From Atrichornis clamosus (Eukaryota; Chordata; Aves; Passeriformes; Menuridae), in the NCBI GenBank assembly GCA_013400975.1, contig WBMZ01003329.1:1-64000 (forward strand): DNA of 64,000 bases. Direction: 5' to 3'. The position numbers and the translations under genes are program-made. The notes below the pieces were generated by a model. It ran no database searches. It had not been told where the DNA came from and saw only the letters and a list, made by a program, of their open reading frames with translations. Below are positions 50,420-63,110 of this stretch, one piece after another (position 1 is the first letter of the stretch; each line of letters starts with the position of its first letter).

Positions 50420-53400
50420 ACTGAAAAGACATTTCAGAGAAGTGCCTTTTCTGAGAACAACCTGTGAATTAACTTTAAGACTAAAGCTGAGAAATATTTT
50501 ACTGCTGCACCTCTTTTTACACCTGCTACACCTCTTTCTACAGCAAAGGCTTTCTACAACTACTTAGTGTTTCAAATCAGCTTATTTCAAAGCTGAGAGT
50601 ATTACCTGGCTACAGTTCCCATCTGAGCCTGTGGTGCATCACCATATATATAGTTAATGTTTCAGTAATAAGAAAATAAATTCTTTCAGCAAGAAAATGG
50701 CTACTGCAGATATTTGTTAGTGTTGTAAAAATGATGGGGTCAAAGAACAGCTCCCCCAGAGGGAAAAAAATAGATCCAAATAAAACCAGAGACATAAACA
50801 GAAACATGCATCACATCTTTATCCTGGCAACCAGGTTCAATAAATCTGCACCAAATGACATCCTGCTCAAGGTCCAGCATTTTGTCTTTAATATTTAGCT
50901 TTTTTTGATTAAAACTTTGGAGTTTTTCCACTGTAATGTTATAAGCGATTGAGACATGCCTTTCACTAATTAAAACGTCCTTCTTTCTTAAAAATGCTGG
51001 AACTTGCTGGCTGGCAAGTCACACGTATTTCAACAGAAACACCAACACTGTCTTCTTACTCAAGTTGACTGCATAAAACAGCAGAGATCAAACCAAGCAA
51101 AGTCCCATGGGAACAACAGACAGGGAAACACACACACCTCAGAATGTGCTGGATTATTTGTAAAATGTGATCACTTTAAATAGGCTGTTACTGTAGCAGG
51201 TCATGGATCTTCTGTATATCCAAGATTTATGTTGTTTCCTTTTCCTTTTTCAATTTTGTCTCCTGGGTTTCTTAAAAAATAAGTTGGAGATTTCTGCTTG
51301 TTTGCTTTCCTTCCCCAAACACCAACAAAATTTCTGGAATTGGCACTAGCATTCTAGATGCATAAAGAAGCAATTTTTCAAATAAAGCCATGAACAATTT
51401 AATTTCTCTTGGGGTCTTAATAATCACAATATCTTTCAAACATAAGGTACAAAGCTTCATTTAAAAAAAAATAAATAAAAGGATTCAATTTGTACGCATC
51501 TGCCTTATTCCCCTACTAAAGAGAGGATCCCAAATTCTCCCAGCAACAAAGGTAGAGGCAGCTACTTAGTAATCTGAATTTGTTTATCATCACTGTTTAC
51601 TATTTATATCCCAGTGGCATTGTATTATCCACAGTGTAATATAGATGAAGACAGTCCTCTGCATCATGCAGCTAACAGTCATAACTGCAGCTAATAAGAA
51701 AAAGGAAGAGAAGGATGATCTTGATGTCTTTGCTTCAGTTCATCACCTTTAAAATAACGGCATTTGTGCTCAGAATTCTTGGTGATATACCTACCATGGA
51801 AAAAAGTGATAGTAAAACCCTTGAGTAGCTAGAGACTTCTAGAGACCTCAACAGAGACATAATTTCAGCACTTTTAGCTTCACTGTTGAATGTGGAAAAC
51901 ACAGCATATTAGTTACAAACATGGGCTGCATGTTCCTGTGAATGGCTGAAAGACAGGGGGCAAACAAGACAACCACAATTTATTACTAAATAAAACAAAC
52001 AAAAAAGCACCTTGTATAATGAAGGTTATTCTCATGAACTTCAGATGTGCAAGTCATGGTTTCAAATATTTGGGGCTGCAGGATTTGCCCCTGCACTTTT
52101 TACTGTTGCCTCTGAGAAAAGCACCAGTCTCATCATTGACAGACTTCTTCATGTTATTCTGCAATATGTGACAAACTGCATCCTTAAAATTAGTACATTT
52201 AAAAGTACGAATCAGAAAAATCTCAACTTTTTCTTTTACTGTTAGAGAATGGCTAAACAAACTACACATGTAATATGAAAAAACAGACAATTAATACTCA
52301 ATGAACATTGAATGGTTGGTTTTCCAGTTTACAGGGTCTTGCAACGGGCCCCGACCAGTAGGAGGATCAGATATGCAAAGTATAGTGTAAAAAGTTACTT
52401 GCCAATATAATTCACAGTTAATTTATGGTGGGAATTGTTTGTTGCTTACCCCTCAGGAAGTTTCACTTGGCTGGTTAAACAAAAGAGGAATGTTTCTTCA
52501 TTTTAGGACTTGGATATAGGAAAAGGATCCTGTATTTGTTCATAATCCCTTTTTCTCCCCATTTTTACTTCTACTATGTAATACTGTATCTTGTGGGCTG
52601 CTATTTAGTTAAGAGAAGATAGATGTACTTTGATCCAGAGCACACCACTGAGGAAAAGCCACATAAACACTAAATGTGCAGAAGAGAGGACTGAAAAAAA
52701 GCAACTCAGGGTCAAGCTGTGTAATGAATCTCTGTATGAAACATATATGTAATTAATTAAACATTAAAAGAGAAGACTAAAAGCTGTCAGCTGGGTCATC
52801 AAGTAACAATAAAAAACCAATAAAATAACAAAAAAAGATCCAAGAGGCCAACTCACCAACTCAGTGAGTGAGGGTAGCTCCCTGATCAGCTAAACCAGAG
52901 ATTATTTCCACTGCTACCCCAATACATCTCAAGAATTTGCAGAATAAATTCTGCCCAAAAGCTTAATTTTCCCTCCTGTCAGAACTTTCTCAGATCCTGC
53001 CTTTCATATGCAAACTGGATCCTCCCTCACCAAGCCCCTATAGCCTTAAATGCCTCCAGACTGAGCTCTGTAAGTAGTCTAGCTGAGCATGCCTAGTAAA
53101 CAGATACATGAGCCAAACTAATGATCAGATTTATAAAAACCTGCTGCACTGTCATCTCATCCCTTCTCACCCATACCAGCTCTTCTCCAGCTCATCTGGT
53201 TTTGTGTGTTTTTTCCTCCCATCCATCTGTTATACCTTCCACTGTCTTCACTGGCAAGCCCTGTGCTACATCATTGTATAGTAACTAGCATAAAATGGTA
53301 CCTGCCAGCACTAAGGTATTAATGAAATTAGCAGTAGTGGGATAATAACCGGACCTTAGGCCAGTACAATTTTCACCTGAACCAGCTGAACACATTTACC

Positions 53401-54487
53401 TAAAGGAAAAAAAGACTGCTCTTCCAGCATTTTGTGTACTCAGGATTTTTATTCACAGCACAATTAACTATTCCTACCATTACAGACAGCTTTATTTGAA
53501 GAGCAGTACGTCTTCCCTGCACTCCTTAGTAAAGCACTGACCTCTTGGTAGGTAAGAGCAGACGGGTTTGCCTTTGCTCTGTAGCGGTGACAGCTCCCAG
53601 CAATGCTGTAATAAGCACACTGTGACAACCAGTAATGACACCAGCCAGAAGACAATCTGAAAAACACTACGGTAATGTTGACATGAACAAAATATGTAAC
53701 GCTGCAATCTCTCTACAGAGAACCTGGCATTGAACCCATATCCGGTGCTCGCTGAAAGCAGGACTCCATGCAGCTGCACAGGGGCCGGGACAGTGCCCAC
53801 TCTGGGTGGGCAAAGAATTGTGTGTGAAGACTGGAGGTTTTGGTTCCTTCTCTGGCAAGCAGAAGAGTGTCCCTTGGCTGCCACACACGACGGATGTTTG
53901 CACAGATAAGTATTAAAACAAGTCCACACAGGTAATCACCTCGACATAAAGTAACCAGAGAACCACTTGCCTTCCTCCATCTCTCCCAGACAAGTGTACA
54001 TCACACAGCCAAGGTGCCAAGCAAGTAAGTATTTGTCACCCTTCCCTTTTACCTAAAGAGCTTAAGCTATTAGTATTTTCTTTCTTTTATACTTCCATGC
54101 TACACTTGCAGGGAGGAATTTCTCCCTTCCCGTGTCTGGAAGTCTTTGATTTATGGAAGGACTAACTATTTCTCTTAACTTTGAGCTGAATTCTAAAGCA
54201 ATCTAACTGTTTGAACAGGGGTGGAAAAAGGCTAGTGAGGAAAAACGACTGTGTCCACTCAAGCATTTCATAGCCAAGCAAATCCCAATCACTTACTCCC
54301 TTACCAGCTCAAAAATGTACCCTACAAAAATTGCACAATCAGGAAAATAACTGATTGCTACATTTAATCTCCCCATCCATGCACTCCATACATACCCATG
54401 TAAGGCACTGAATCCCAACAACTTTAAAATTAAAAAATACTTAATGATTTCTGGATTTGATGTCTAAGGCTGCACTTCACCAGGGAC
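50420..54487. other. Unannotated AT-rich sequence
   Basis: No repeat or gene recognised. A 145-codon minus-strand frame (53492-53929) includes a hydrophobic run (VFQIVFWLVSLLVVTVCLL) that could pass for a membrane segment. It lacks any recognised family and overlaps two other frames. Confidence 0.3.
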
Positions 54488-54545
54488 CTGCCCAAAATAA
54501 TATAAAGAGAGGGAATAAAACCAAGGGCCTCCAGATTCCAAGGAC
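54488..54545 (-). mobile_element. Possible MIR/CORE-SINE relic
   Basis: CCTGCCCAAAATAATATAAA, GAGGGAATAAAACCAAGGGC and CTCCAGATTCCAAGG follow, base for base with many changes, the order of the MIR 3' half read in reverse ('tgcccaaggtcacacagct...gggattcgaacccaggtc..gactccaaag'). Amniote genomes carry very old CORE-SINE copies. The match is short and eye-based, so chance is possible. Confidence 0.3.
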
Positions 54546-57500
54546 TGGCTGAATTTTCCCTTACAGCAATTTTGTGATACATGTTTACATTTTTCATACA
54601 GAGCTACTGGCAGTTTTTGAAGTTCAGTTTATATCTTGACAGCTCCAGCTGTCAGGTCAGTGCTGCAGACCAAGAGAAGCTAAGTGGGTCAGGGCCTTCT
54701 CTCCAAGTCCTGATTGTTTCAAAAAGTTTGTAGCTAGTTATACAGAAATGGAATACTTCCTTCATGAAGTGTTGCAGTACAGACCGTTTCCTTTTGATTA
54801 ATGAGAGCATACAGACTTTTAAAACTTTCTTTGTCATGTATTCCATCCCATTTGTATCAGAGATTTCCATCACTTTTCTTATGAGCCATGGTTCTCACTT
54901 CAGCTTCTCAGACTTCTTTCATTCTCATTGAAAAGACAGAAGAGAAGATTGCTCCATAAGAAAATGCACATGAAACAAAATGTGCTTTCCCTAAGCCACA
55001 CAGCCTGTTCCAGGGAAAAATTAGCTAAATGCTTCTGCATTGCCAGTAGGTGCCTAATACAAAAGAGAGTACACAAAAGAGAACTTACCTGCTCTACAAA
55101 TTACTGGCACAGATACAAGTGTTACTCTGTGCAGGTATCCAAAATGCAACACTAGGGTCAAACACGTATCTGCCTGTTGCTTTGCTAGAGTTACAACAGG
55201 AATGCTTTTGTCTGTTCTGTTTTCTTTAATTATTGTCACATCCAGTACTGAGCTGCACAAATACTGACTTTTCAGGAAAAAATGCTTGGCTCTTGCTAAC
55301 CAGAAAGAGAGTTGTAAATATTGCAAGGAGAGATTGGTTTTAATTTGTGCCTATGGGATTCTGATATCGAAATACTGGCCTTAAATATCTGCTCCATGGG
55401 GAGTTACTGCTGCACATTAATTCTGAACTTACCAGTTGTTGAGCTGCAATAAGACAAAACAAAGAGCAGTGCGTGACATAACACTAAGGGAGGAAGCACC
55501 GGGAATGCTGTAGCATATGCAGGAGTGCACTCACCCGTGAAGCACACCACACCAATATCCATGCCCTACACACAGCTTGTACTACCCACTTTGAGGAAGA
55601 AACAGCTTCAGACAGCCCAGCGTTACCAAAGATCCACTCCTACGTACACAGAGAGAAAGGAGAGGAAGTTCTATGGAACAGCAACACAGCCCATTAGAGA
55701 GACACGGGAGGAGGTTACCGTTGGATTGGCCACTTCATGCATTATTTCCTTTGGCTGTAAGGACTCATACTGAGACATTTCATTGAGTCATCTTCCATGC
55801 AGAGATAAACTTAGGAAAGTTTTTGGAAGTACCTGTCCCCAGTTTAACACACTTTTTGTTTATGCAGTTTCCTATCTTTGTTGTGAGATGACATGAGGTC
55901 ATCATGCTTCATTCAAGCTATCCATGTTTTACTAAATTCACTGCTGGAAATGGCACTCCAGAATACAGATGGCCTTCAAATTCCACAGTCAAGGGAAAAA
56001 CTTCCACACCACATTTAGAAAGTATCAAACCCCTCTTTGCTGTGGCCCTTCATACAGGAACTTTTCCCAGGGATGTCTGTAAGAGGCATTGCTGCTTATT
56101 CTTTTAAGGTGCAATAAGACAGTTTAAGGGTCTGTCCTTTCTTTAGAACTCTTGATAAAATATATACTATTACATTTTTGCTTTTAAATAAGCCTGTAAA
56201 ACTATGTAAAAATTCAGATTTCCCATATTCTATATGCGAAATCATTCTAATACCGAATCGTAGCAAAAATATATTTGGTAAAATGCAAAAGTATAAGGAA
56301 GTCTCAATTAGATGGAGACAGACAGTCTCCTTTTCTCATGAGATAAACCTTTATATTCATGTAAACTTCTATTATGATTCATTAACATCTCAGAACTATT
56401 AACATCCTTGTGGCAGCTTCCTGAGGAATGGTAATGCTGCCCTGGCTGCTTCAGAGAGGAGGGGCTGAAACACTGAAAGACTGAGGTTCACCTCATTGAA
56501 CCTTCAGTTTCTTCATCTAAAATAGTAACCTGGGCTCCTCTCATCATGAAGAGAAAGAAACACAAGCTCTTTGAATGTGACTGCTCCTTCCTACACTAAG
56601 CAAGTTGAAATTACACTCAGACATTATCTAACCCTAAACTAAATACAGAGAGAAAGTGAAAGGCTAGAGGATACAAGACACTAACTTTGTTCCCACTCTT
56701 AGGAACTTAGATTACAAAGAAAGCATGCAACAAAACATGATTTTGAACTCATATTTCTCAAAAGCCAAGCCCACATCTTAAATACTGAGTAACACAGAAT
56801 AGTGAGCAAGACACAAAAATAAGCATTTGCTAAATATCTTCTTTGATGGATTTGATGCAATAGGGAAATTACAAAATGAGTTTAATCTAGTGCTAATTCT
56901 ATAACACAGCTACAACAGATGCAGACAAAAGTAACTTGATTGAAAATGCTTGATAGGTACAATAAAGTATGAAAAAAATTTTTACATGTAAGAATGGTAA
57001 AACTAGTGACGGGGTTTAATACTACAAACAACTTCTCAAAATTGCATGCAGCAAGTCTCAAACATATAGACAGATATGCAGCTGTTTTTTCTTTTGAATC
57101 CTCTAAAACAGAAAATGAAAAATTAAGGTCAAAAACTAGCCTGGATTTCTGGACTAAAATGCACCAACTAATCAACTAATAATGCATATTTAAGGAACAA
57201 TCTTGTTCACTTGTTGAATATTATTTTACTTGTTTCCCTTCACTTTGCTTCTACTTCCTTGAAATATTCCCCTGCCACAAATCTTTCCTGGAGCTACGGC
57301 ATGGAATGTGTCAGCTTTCAAGTAACACAAGGGCAGGACAAATGAGCCAGCATCCAAAGAGAAAGGAGAGAAAGAAGCCACAAGAGCATAGCTGAGTTTT
57401 AAGTGTGTTACAGTCATCTTATAAAATTCCCATCAGTTTGTCTAGTTACACTGTAATTTTTCCCAAAAAATTTTTTTCCAGGAGAAATGAAGTGTGATAC

Positions 57501-58403
57501 TGTGGACTGTGTTCAAAATCAACTGCTTTTGCTGATTTCAGTAAGGCCATTTGCAGTGTAAATCTAAGTGCAGAACTGGGGTGCGTCTTGTACTGCTAAA
57601 TGAAAACAGGTGTTTAGAACAGACAGAAATGAAGTGGCCAAACCATAGGTCTATTCAAACCAGTATTAAATGTATTCCACATTTTGGAAGCCAAGTTACA
57701 GCCAAAGTGTTTTGGGTTTTATGTAGTGAGTGATTCTATTTATCTCACTTGTACAATCATTTGACAATAACCAAGCTAATCAGTTATGAATTTCAGACAA
57801 AGTTCTAGTTTCTGTTGAGCTTGTTTTTGTATTCTGTGGTACAACAGAGAAACCTATGAGGAATATTCCTTTTTTTTTACCAAACCTGGCTGGTCTTCAA
57901 CATTTGTGTTTATTCTGAAATCAATTCAGATTGACTCACTTCTAATGAGCCTGCTCCTACGCCTACTATTTTAAAGAGGAACAAAAATGCTTTAAAAAAA
58001 ATATATTCCAAACTTTGCTTACTCTAGTTTAAATAGAGTACTCATAGTTTACATACTGCACAGGCAAGGAAACATCAAAGCACTGAAATAAAAGACCAAA
58101 GAAGTCAGTCTGTAGAATCAATACACAACTACAGCACAGAACCTACAGAAAAAAAAAAAAAAGTCATGGCAGAGTGTTCCTATGGTTTATGTGAGTAGTT
58201 CCAGTCAATACAGTGGCCGTAAAACCTCTCGTGCCTTTTTTTTCCATGATGGAAATGCATACAAGAATATTTAGGTCAAATAAATAAAAAATATCACATA
58301 AATAGTACAAGCCAGTTGGTGTGTCCTTGGAGGTTTCACTTGAGTGGACAACATTTGTATCTTGATAATGGATGCAAGTGTATTTTAACCATTTCTATCA
58401 AGT
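54546..58403. other. Unannotated AT-rich sequence
   Basis: No gene recognised. At 56500-56530, CCTTCAGTTTCTTCATCTAA AATAGTAA resembles the MIR 'cctcagtttcctcatctgtaaaatg' motif but is too short to call. A 13-base A run lies near 58150. Short open frames only. Confidence 0.3.
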
Positions 58404-58991
58404 TGTGCTGGTTTGGGCTGGGGTAGAGTTAATTTTCTTCACAGTAGCTGATATGGGCTGTGTTTTGGATTTGTGCTGGAAACAGTGTTGACAACACAGG
58501 GATGTTTTGGTCACTGCTGAGCAGGGCTTACACAGGTCAAGGTCTCTTCTGCCTCTCACCCCAGCCCACCAGCGAGTGGGCTGGGGGTGCACACGGAGTG
58601 AGGAGAGGCACTGTTGGGGCAGCTGATCCCAGCGGACCAGAGGGATATCCCATACCACGTGGTGTCACGCTCAGCTTACAAACTAGAGGGGAACTTGGCT
58701 GGAGGCCGCTGCTCAGAGGCTGGCTGGACATTGGTAGTTGTTTTTCATTCGCATCACCTGTCTTTCTTGGGTTTATTCAACCTTTTTTTATTATCTTCCT
58801 TTTCATCACAAGTTATCAATATAGATATTAGTATTTTATTTTATTTCAATTGTTAAACTGGTCTTATCTCGATCCACAAGGTTTCTCACTTTTACCCTTC
58901 CAATTCTCTTCCCCACCATCCTGCTGCAGGGGTGGGGAGTGAGGGACCAGCTGTGTGGTGCTTAGTTGCCAGCTGGGGTTAAACAACAGCA
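58404..58991 (+). mobile_element. Solo LTR of an avian endogenous retrovirus, younger copy
   Basis: The element starts TGTGCTGGTTTGGGCTGGGG and ends GGGGTTAAACAACAGCA, with the TG...CA termini expected of an LTR. The flanking pentamers CAAGT (58399-58403) and CAAGA (58992-58996) fit a 5-base target-site duplication with one change. Internal landmarks are GTTAATTTTCTTCACAGTAG, GGTCACTGCTGAGCAGGGCT, CCAGCCCACCAGCGAG, then TAAACTGGTCTTATCTCGAT and TTGTGTGGTGCTTAGTTGCC-like sequence. I recognise this as a common LTR family in birds but do not give a database name. There is no adjacent primer-binding site or internal viral gene, so it is a solo LTR. A 123-codon open frame inside it is not a gene. 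It carries its own ancestral promoter and poly(A) region; the usual ATTAAA is GTTAAA here. Confidence 0.93.
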
Positions 58992-61900
58992 CAAGAGTAC
59001 TAATGATTTACATAATGTTCCTTTTTTTTTTTTCATATACATATCCAGAAGTATATATTTAGCAAAACAGACAAATTAAAACACCAGAAAAATAAAAGTC
59101 AAGGAAACACATTCCAGGCATAAATGAAAATATACTTGGTCAGTTACTGGTTGCTAGATCTCTTTCTCTTGTAAATAGGACTCTTACCAACTCTTGTCTA
59201 GCTATTGAGTAGTCCAGAATTTTCCTCTTTCTCTCGCCACGGATCTGAATTCTGAAATAAAGACTAAAATTAAGACCATAAGACTAATCACTTACAGAAG
59301 AGTACACAAAAGCATTGCAAATTAGGAATCAAAATGCAGAGAGGTGAAACCCTCCAGCAGTCTGAGACCAACAATGTGCGTTCCAGCTTCCACTGCATAT
59401 ACATTTATTTCTTCTTTATGTCATACCATACATTTTCCTATTCATTACCAGCCACCTACTATCAGGGATGACCATGTGCTCTCCAACTCACTGCTTTGCT
59501 TAATAATGCACTTGCTGTATCTTCTTGTCTCTCTTACTGCACTTGTCGTATTTCCAAGCACCCATTTCAAGCAGCTAATTACAGTCATAATTGGGGCACT
59601 TTCAGACCAGCATACATGCCTCATGTTTGCCAGATGGTGAATCCAGATCTCCCTGTCTTGTGTGTACTCAGCAAACAGACAAAACCACAGCCCAACACTT
59701 TTGAAACGTGTTATAGATCAATGTTGCATCAGTATGTCACTGGGAACTGACTTGGCCTACATAAATAGAAGTTAATTCTGCCCAACCTATTTTACACTGA
59801 ATTTCCCCAAGAGCTTCTCTGATACTAAAAGACCTTAGACAAAATACTACAAAGATTCTAACCCCCGAAATGTATCATCTTCTGCAACTTGCCTATCTGA
59901 ATGTTAAGAGTGCTATGACAATTGAGAGCAATAACAACTTCAAGGTCCTATCACTGAATTCACCCCTCAGGATGGATACAGATCCAAAAAATGGCTGCAG
60001 CTCAGAGTTTCACAGCTTTTGTATTCACAGCTTGTCCTGCTTAGTACACAAGGTAATAATGGAAAGACAGGCTGGTCTCAAGCTGACAAGGAATGTCCAT
60101 AGAAATAATCAAAAACATCTAAGAAGAAATATTTAAGCTAACATGCTTACAGTTCATGGCTTGGAGCATTTCTGCTACAGGAACCTGCAAAGATGTAAGC
60201 ATAGGTACATTTACATTTTCCATACAATAATCACCATGCAGGAATTCAGAAACTTCTCATGTTACAGTTGGTCAGCATTGTACTCCTCCATCTGGCCACT
60301 TAGCTGTCTTCTGTCCTGTTTTGTGCACTATAAACCATCACTGTGCCACCGAGCTTTAGAAAGAAAGATGGAAAAAAGAAATGTACCAGTCTTTGCATCC
60401 ATAAATGAGGACAGAGTATTGTTATAGCTTCCGGTCAGGCCATTTCTGCAGTGGTTACTGGCACGTGTAGCAGTTCTGGAACCAGCTGACACCTGAAGGA
60501 TTATAGGAGCCTTTGGAGCAAGATTGTTAAAAAGAGAGCTAAACAACGTGATAAATACACCAAAAGCAAGGCTAGATTCTTCAGTGCTGTGAATGACTCT
60601 GCTACAGAGAGTTAAGCTATGAGTATGGACTAATTTTACACAAAGGCAGGAACAGCATTACTTTAGATTCAGAAGTGGTGCTTTCCCCGGGGAAGGCTCC
60701 CAGGAGAATCACTTCCAATGGTTTTTGTCCCACCCCCCTTTCCTCTCAACCCTGTGAAGAAGTGCTATATTTCCACCTCTGCCAGAGAGAGAAAAATGAG
60801 AGAAAAATCATTCTACTAGGCTTGAAATCCCCAAATGCTTTAAGTGGTTGTAATTTCCCCAGTGAGCAATTTTTAACAGAATGAGCAGATAAAATTACAT
60901 TGCAAGCCATCAGGCTGAAGGATAGAATCTTCATAATCAAGCATCATTCTCGCAACTGTTTCATCTCAGGAATTCCTTGCATATTTATTCCTCTTAAAGG
61001 CAAGGGACAGAGGTTTCTGAAGGACTCTAAATAGGCACCATATTCAGGAGTTCCTTTACACATCATTGTAGAATATATCCATCCATCTGCACTTTACTGG
61101 GCATGTATTTGCTGTTCCATTAGGGCCAGCCAAGGCAGCCCAGTGTTCCCAGTTGCACGTGAGCAGCAGCTGTACAGTTGCAATGTTTGTGCCATCACTG
61201 AATCAGCCCTTGGTTCCCTACCAGAAGTCTGGGATAATTCAGTACACCAGGCACCAAACCCAAATTTGTACAGGGGACATTCAGCAGTTTTAGATTTACA
61301 ATCATGTAAGTGAAACCATGAGGAACCACCAGCTCTGCTCATCACACTTTTCCTCCTGATCCTCAGTCCTTCTTTCTAGTACCATTTTTCATTCATATGA
61401 GTGCTGTGAATAATGATTGCTCTTATAAATCTTCACAGGTTCAGATATTTAATCACACACCTACTGCATCTATGATCAGGGTGGCAGCTCTATAGACTTG
61501 GCTATTTAAGGCCACTTTTCAATTATCAGCTCCATGGCCATGTATTTTACCATTCCTCTTTCCTTCTCAGTTTCTAAATGTCAGATGTATAAAGCATTTG
61601 ACATTTAGGAAAATACCAACATTATAACAAATATGTCCATGTACTAATTTTTAGACAATACATGCTAGTAAGCATGTAATTTTGAAGACTTAATTTCAGT
61701 CCTAATATACAGGTTTTTAAATCACTAACTTTAAAATTTAAATGAGAACAATTGCTAGTATAAAAGAATTAAATTATAAGCATGATCACTGAACCAAAAC
61801 TATGAGTGAGTTATAATTAGCATGCCTGCATATAAATGCCATTGTAAGAACTGATACTGGTTACAAGTAATTGATTTGTGAATAGATACGTTCTCTGTGA

Positions 61901-62944
61901 ACTTCAGAAATCTGTAACTAAAAATCATTCTCATGACACAAACTGGCCATCTTAGCTGAAAATACTACTATGGATGAATGAGCCATGAAAATCAATCACT
62001 TTTATGGCCACAGAAGGAGGCTGTTCTGGGTCACTGTCCAGATAGTAAAATATTAGAAGCCTGTGATCTAGTTTATAATTCATGAGAGGTTATAGTTAGT
62101 CCTACAGATATTAAAGAATTCTCTCTTCTCCCAAAACAGGAATTGCTCTAGAGATCTATGCAGCTTATAGAGTTTAAACACCAAGCCCAATGATTTTGTT
62201 AATATGTTCTGTAAATTACAACATTTTTGAAGAAATTGTTTATTAATATTTGTGATGGGCATCCCAAAAGAAAACAAACCTAGCTCTTAAACTTTCAGTA
62301 TTGCTGCAATCACATGAAAATTCAGCATAAGTTTATCATTATGGCTAGCAGTACACTTATTCTAAAATACTTGAGCCCAGTAATGAAGTTCATGGATGTA
62401 CAGTTCTTCCTCAAACATCAGTTTGATAGTGCAGTAAGGCCAAATTTAATGACTACCAGTGGAAGGCAGACACTAAGATGTAAGCCGAAATCAAATCACA
62501 TAACTGTTAGCAGACATGTCCATACTCGTTTTGCACACAGACACATGAAAAGAAAAATGTATGTCAAGTAATATAGCAAATAATTTCCTCATAGAAATTA
62601 ACATTTCAATCATGTTTAACACATAAAAATATGTAACAAGGCAGATAAAATTTTACTGTCTTTATTTCTAATGTACATGATACACATTAAGCAAACTTCA
62701 TTATGAATACAGCCCTGATCACTGCACTTTTAAGTCTGTGCTAGTGGAATTACTGTGAAGAGTTTTTCCTGATTCTAAACAAAACCCAAATTATTTTCTT
62801 CTCAATCCCCAAAAGTTATAAGCAGTGTTATTGCATTTTTTTTAGCTCTTGGAACAATAAAAAAAAAGTGTTATACTCCCCATTACAGTTTCTTATTGAT
62901 TTTCATTACTTTTTTCCGACGTTTAACTTTAGAGAAATTCCAGC
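58992..62944. other. Unannotated AT-rich sequence
   Basis: A T run (59021-59034) follows shortly after the LTR. A perfect 12-base palindrome, TTCCCCGGGGAA, is at 60683-60694. Open frames are short and unrecognised. No other repeat family was recognised. Confidence 0.35.
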
Positions 62945-63110
62945 TCATACATTTGCTGCCTGGAGACACAGTGAAACCTCCATCTCTGGAGACACTGAAA
63001 CTGGACATGGCCCTGGGTGACCTGCTGTATCACTGGGCAGCTTTGAGCCAGGGTTTGGTCTAGGGGTTTCAGGAGCACTATTCTAGCCAGTCTGACTCTG
63101 TGACTGATTG
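62945..63110 (+). mobile_element. Diverged CR1 LINE 3' tail
   Basis: The sequence GTGAAACCTCCATCTCTGGA, GACACTGAAACTGGACATGG, CCCTGGGTGACCTGCTGTAT, GGCAGCTTTGAGCCAGGGTT and finally TCTGACTCTGTGACTGATT follows the CR1 ORF2 end and 3' UTR in plus orientation. The family order is CTCCATCCTTGGAGATATTC, then GGACACGGTCCTGGGCAACC, then CTTTGAGCAGGGGGTTGGAC. Divergence is intermediate between the young tails and the ancient relics. It is 5'-truncated. Confidence 0.82.

Noticed and set aside
53492..53929. 145-codon minus-strand frame with a hydrophobic stretch that could be a membrane segment
   Set aside because: No recognised family and no splice or promoter context; the frame shares its bases with two other open frames on the same strand.
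56500..56530. MIR-like 'tcagtttcttcatctaaaat' word
   Set aside because: A single 20-base match without supporting flanks can arise by chance.
58460..58831. 123-codon open frame
   Set aside because: It lies wholly inside the plus-strand solo LTR and has no coding meaning.
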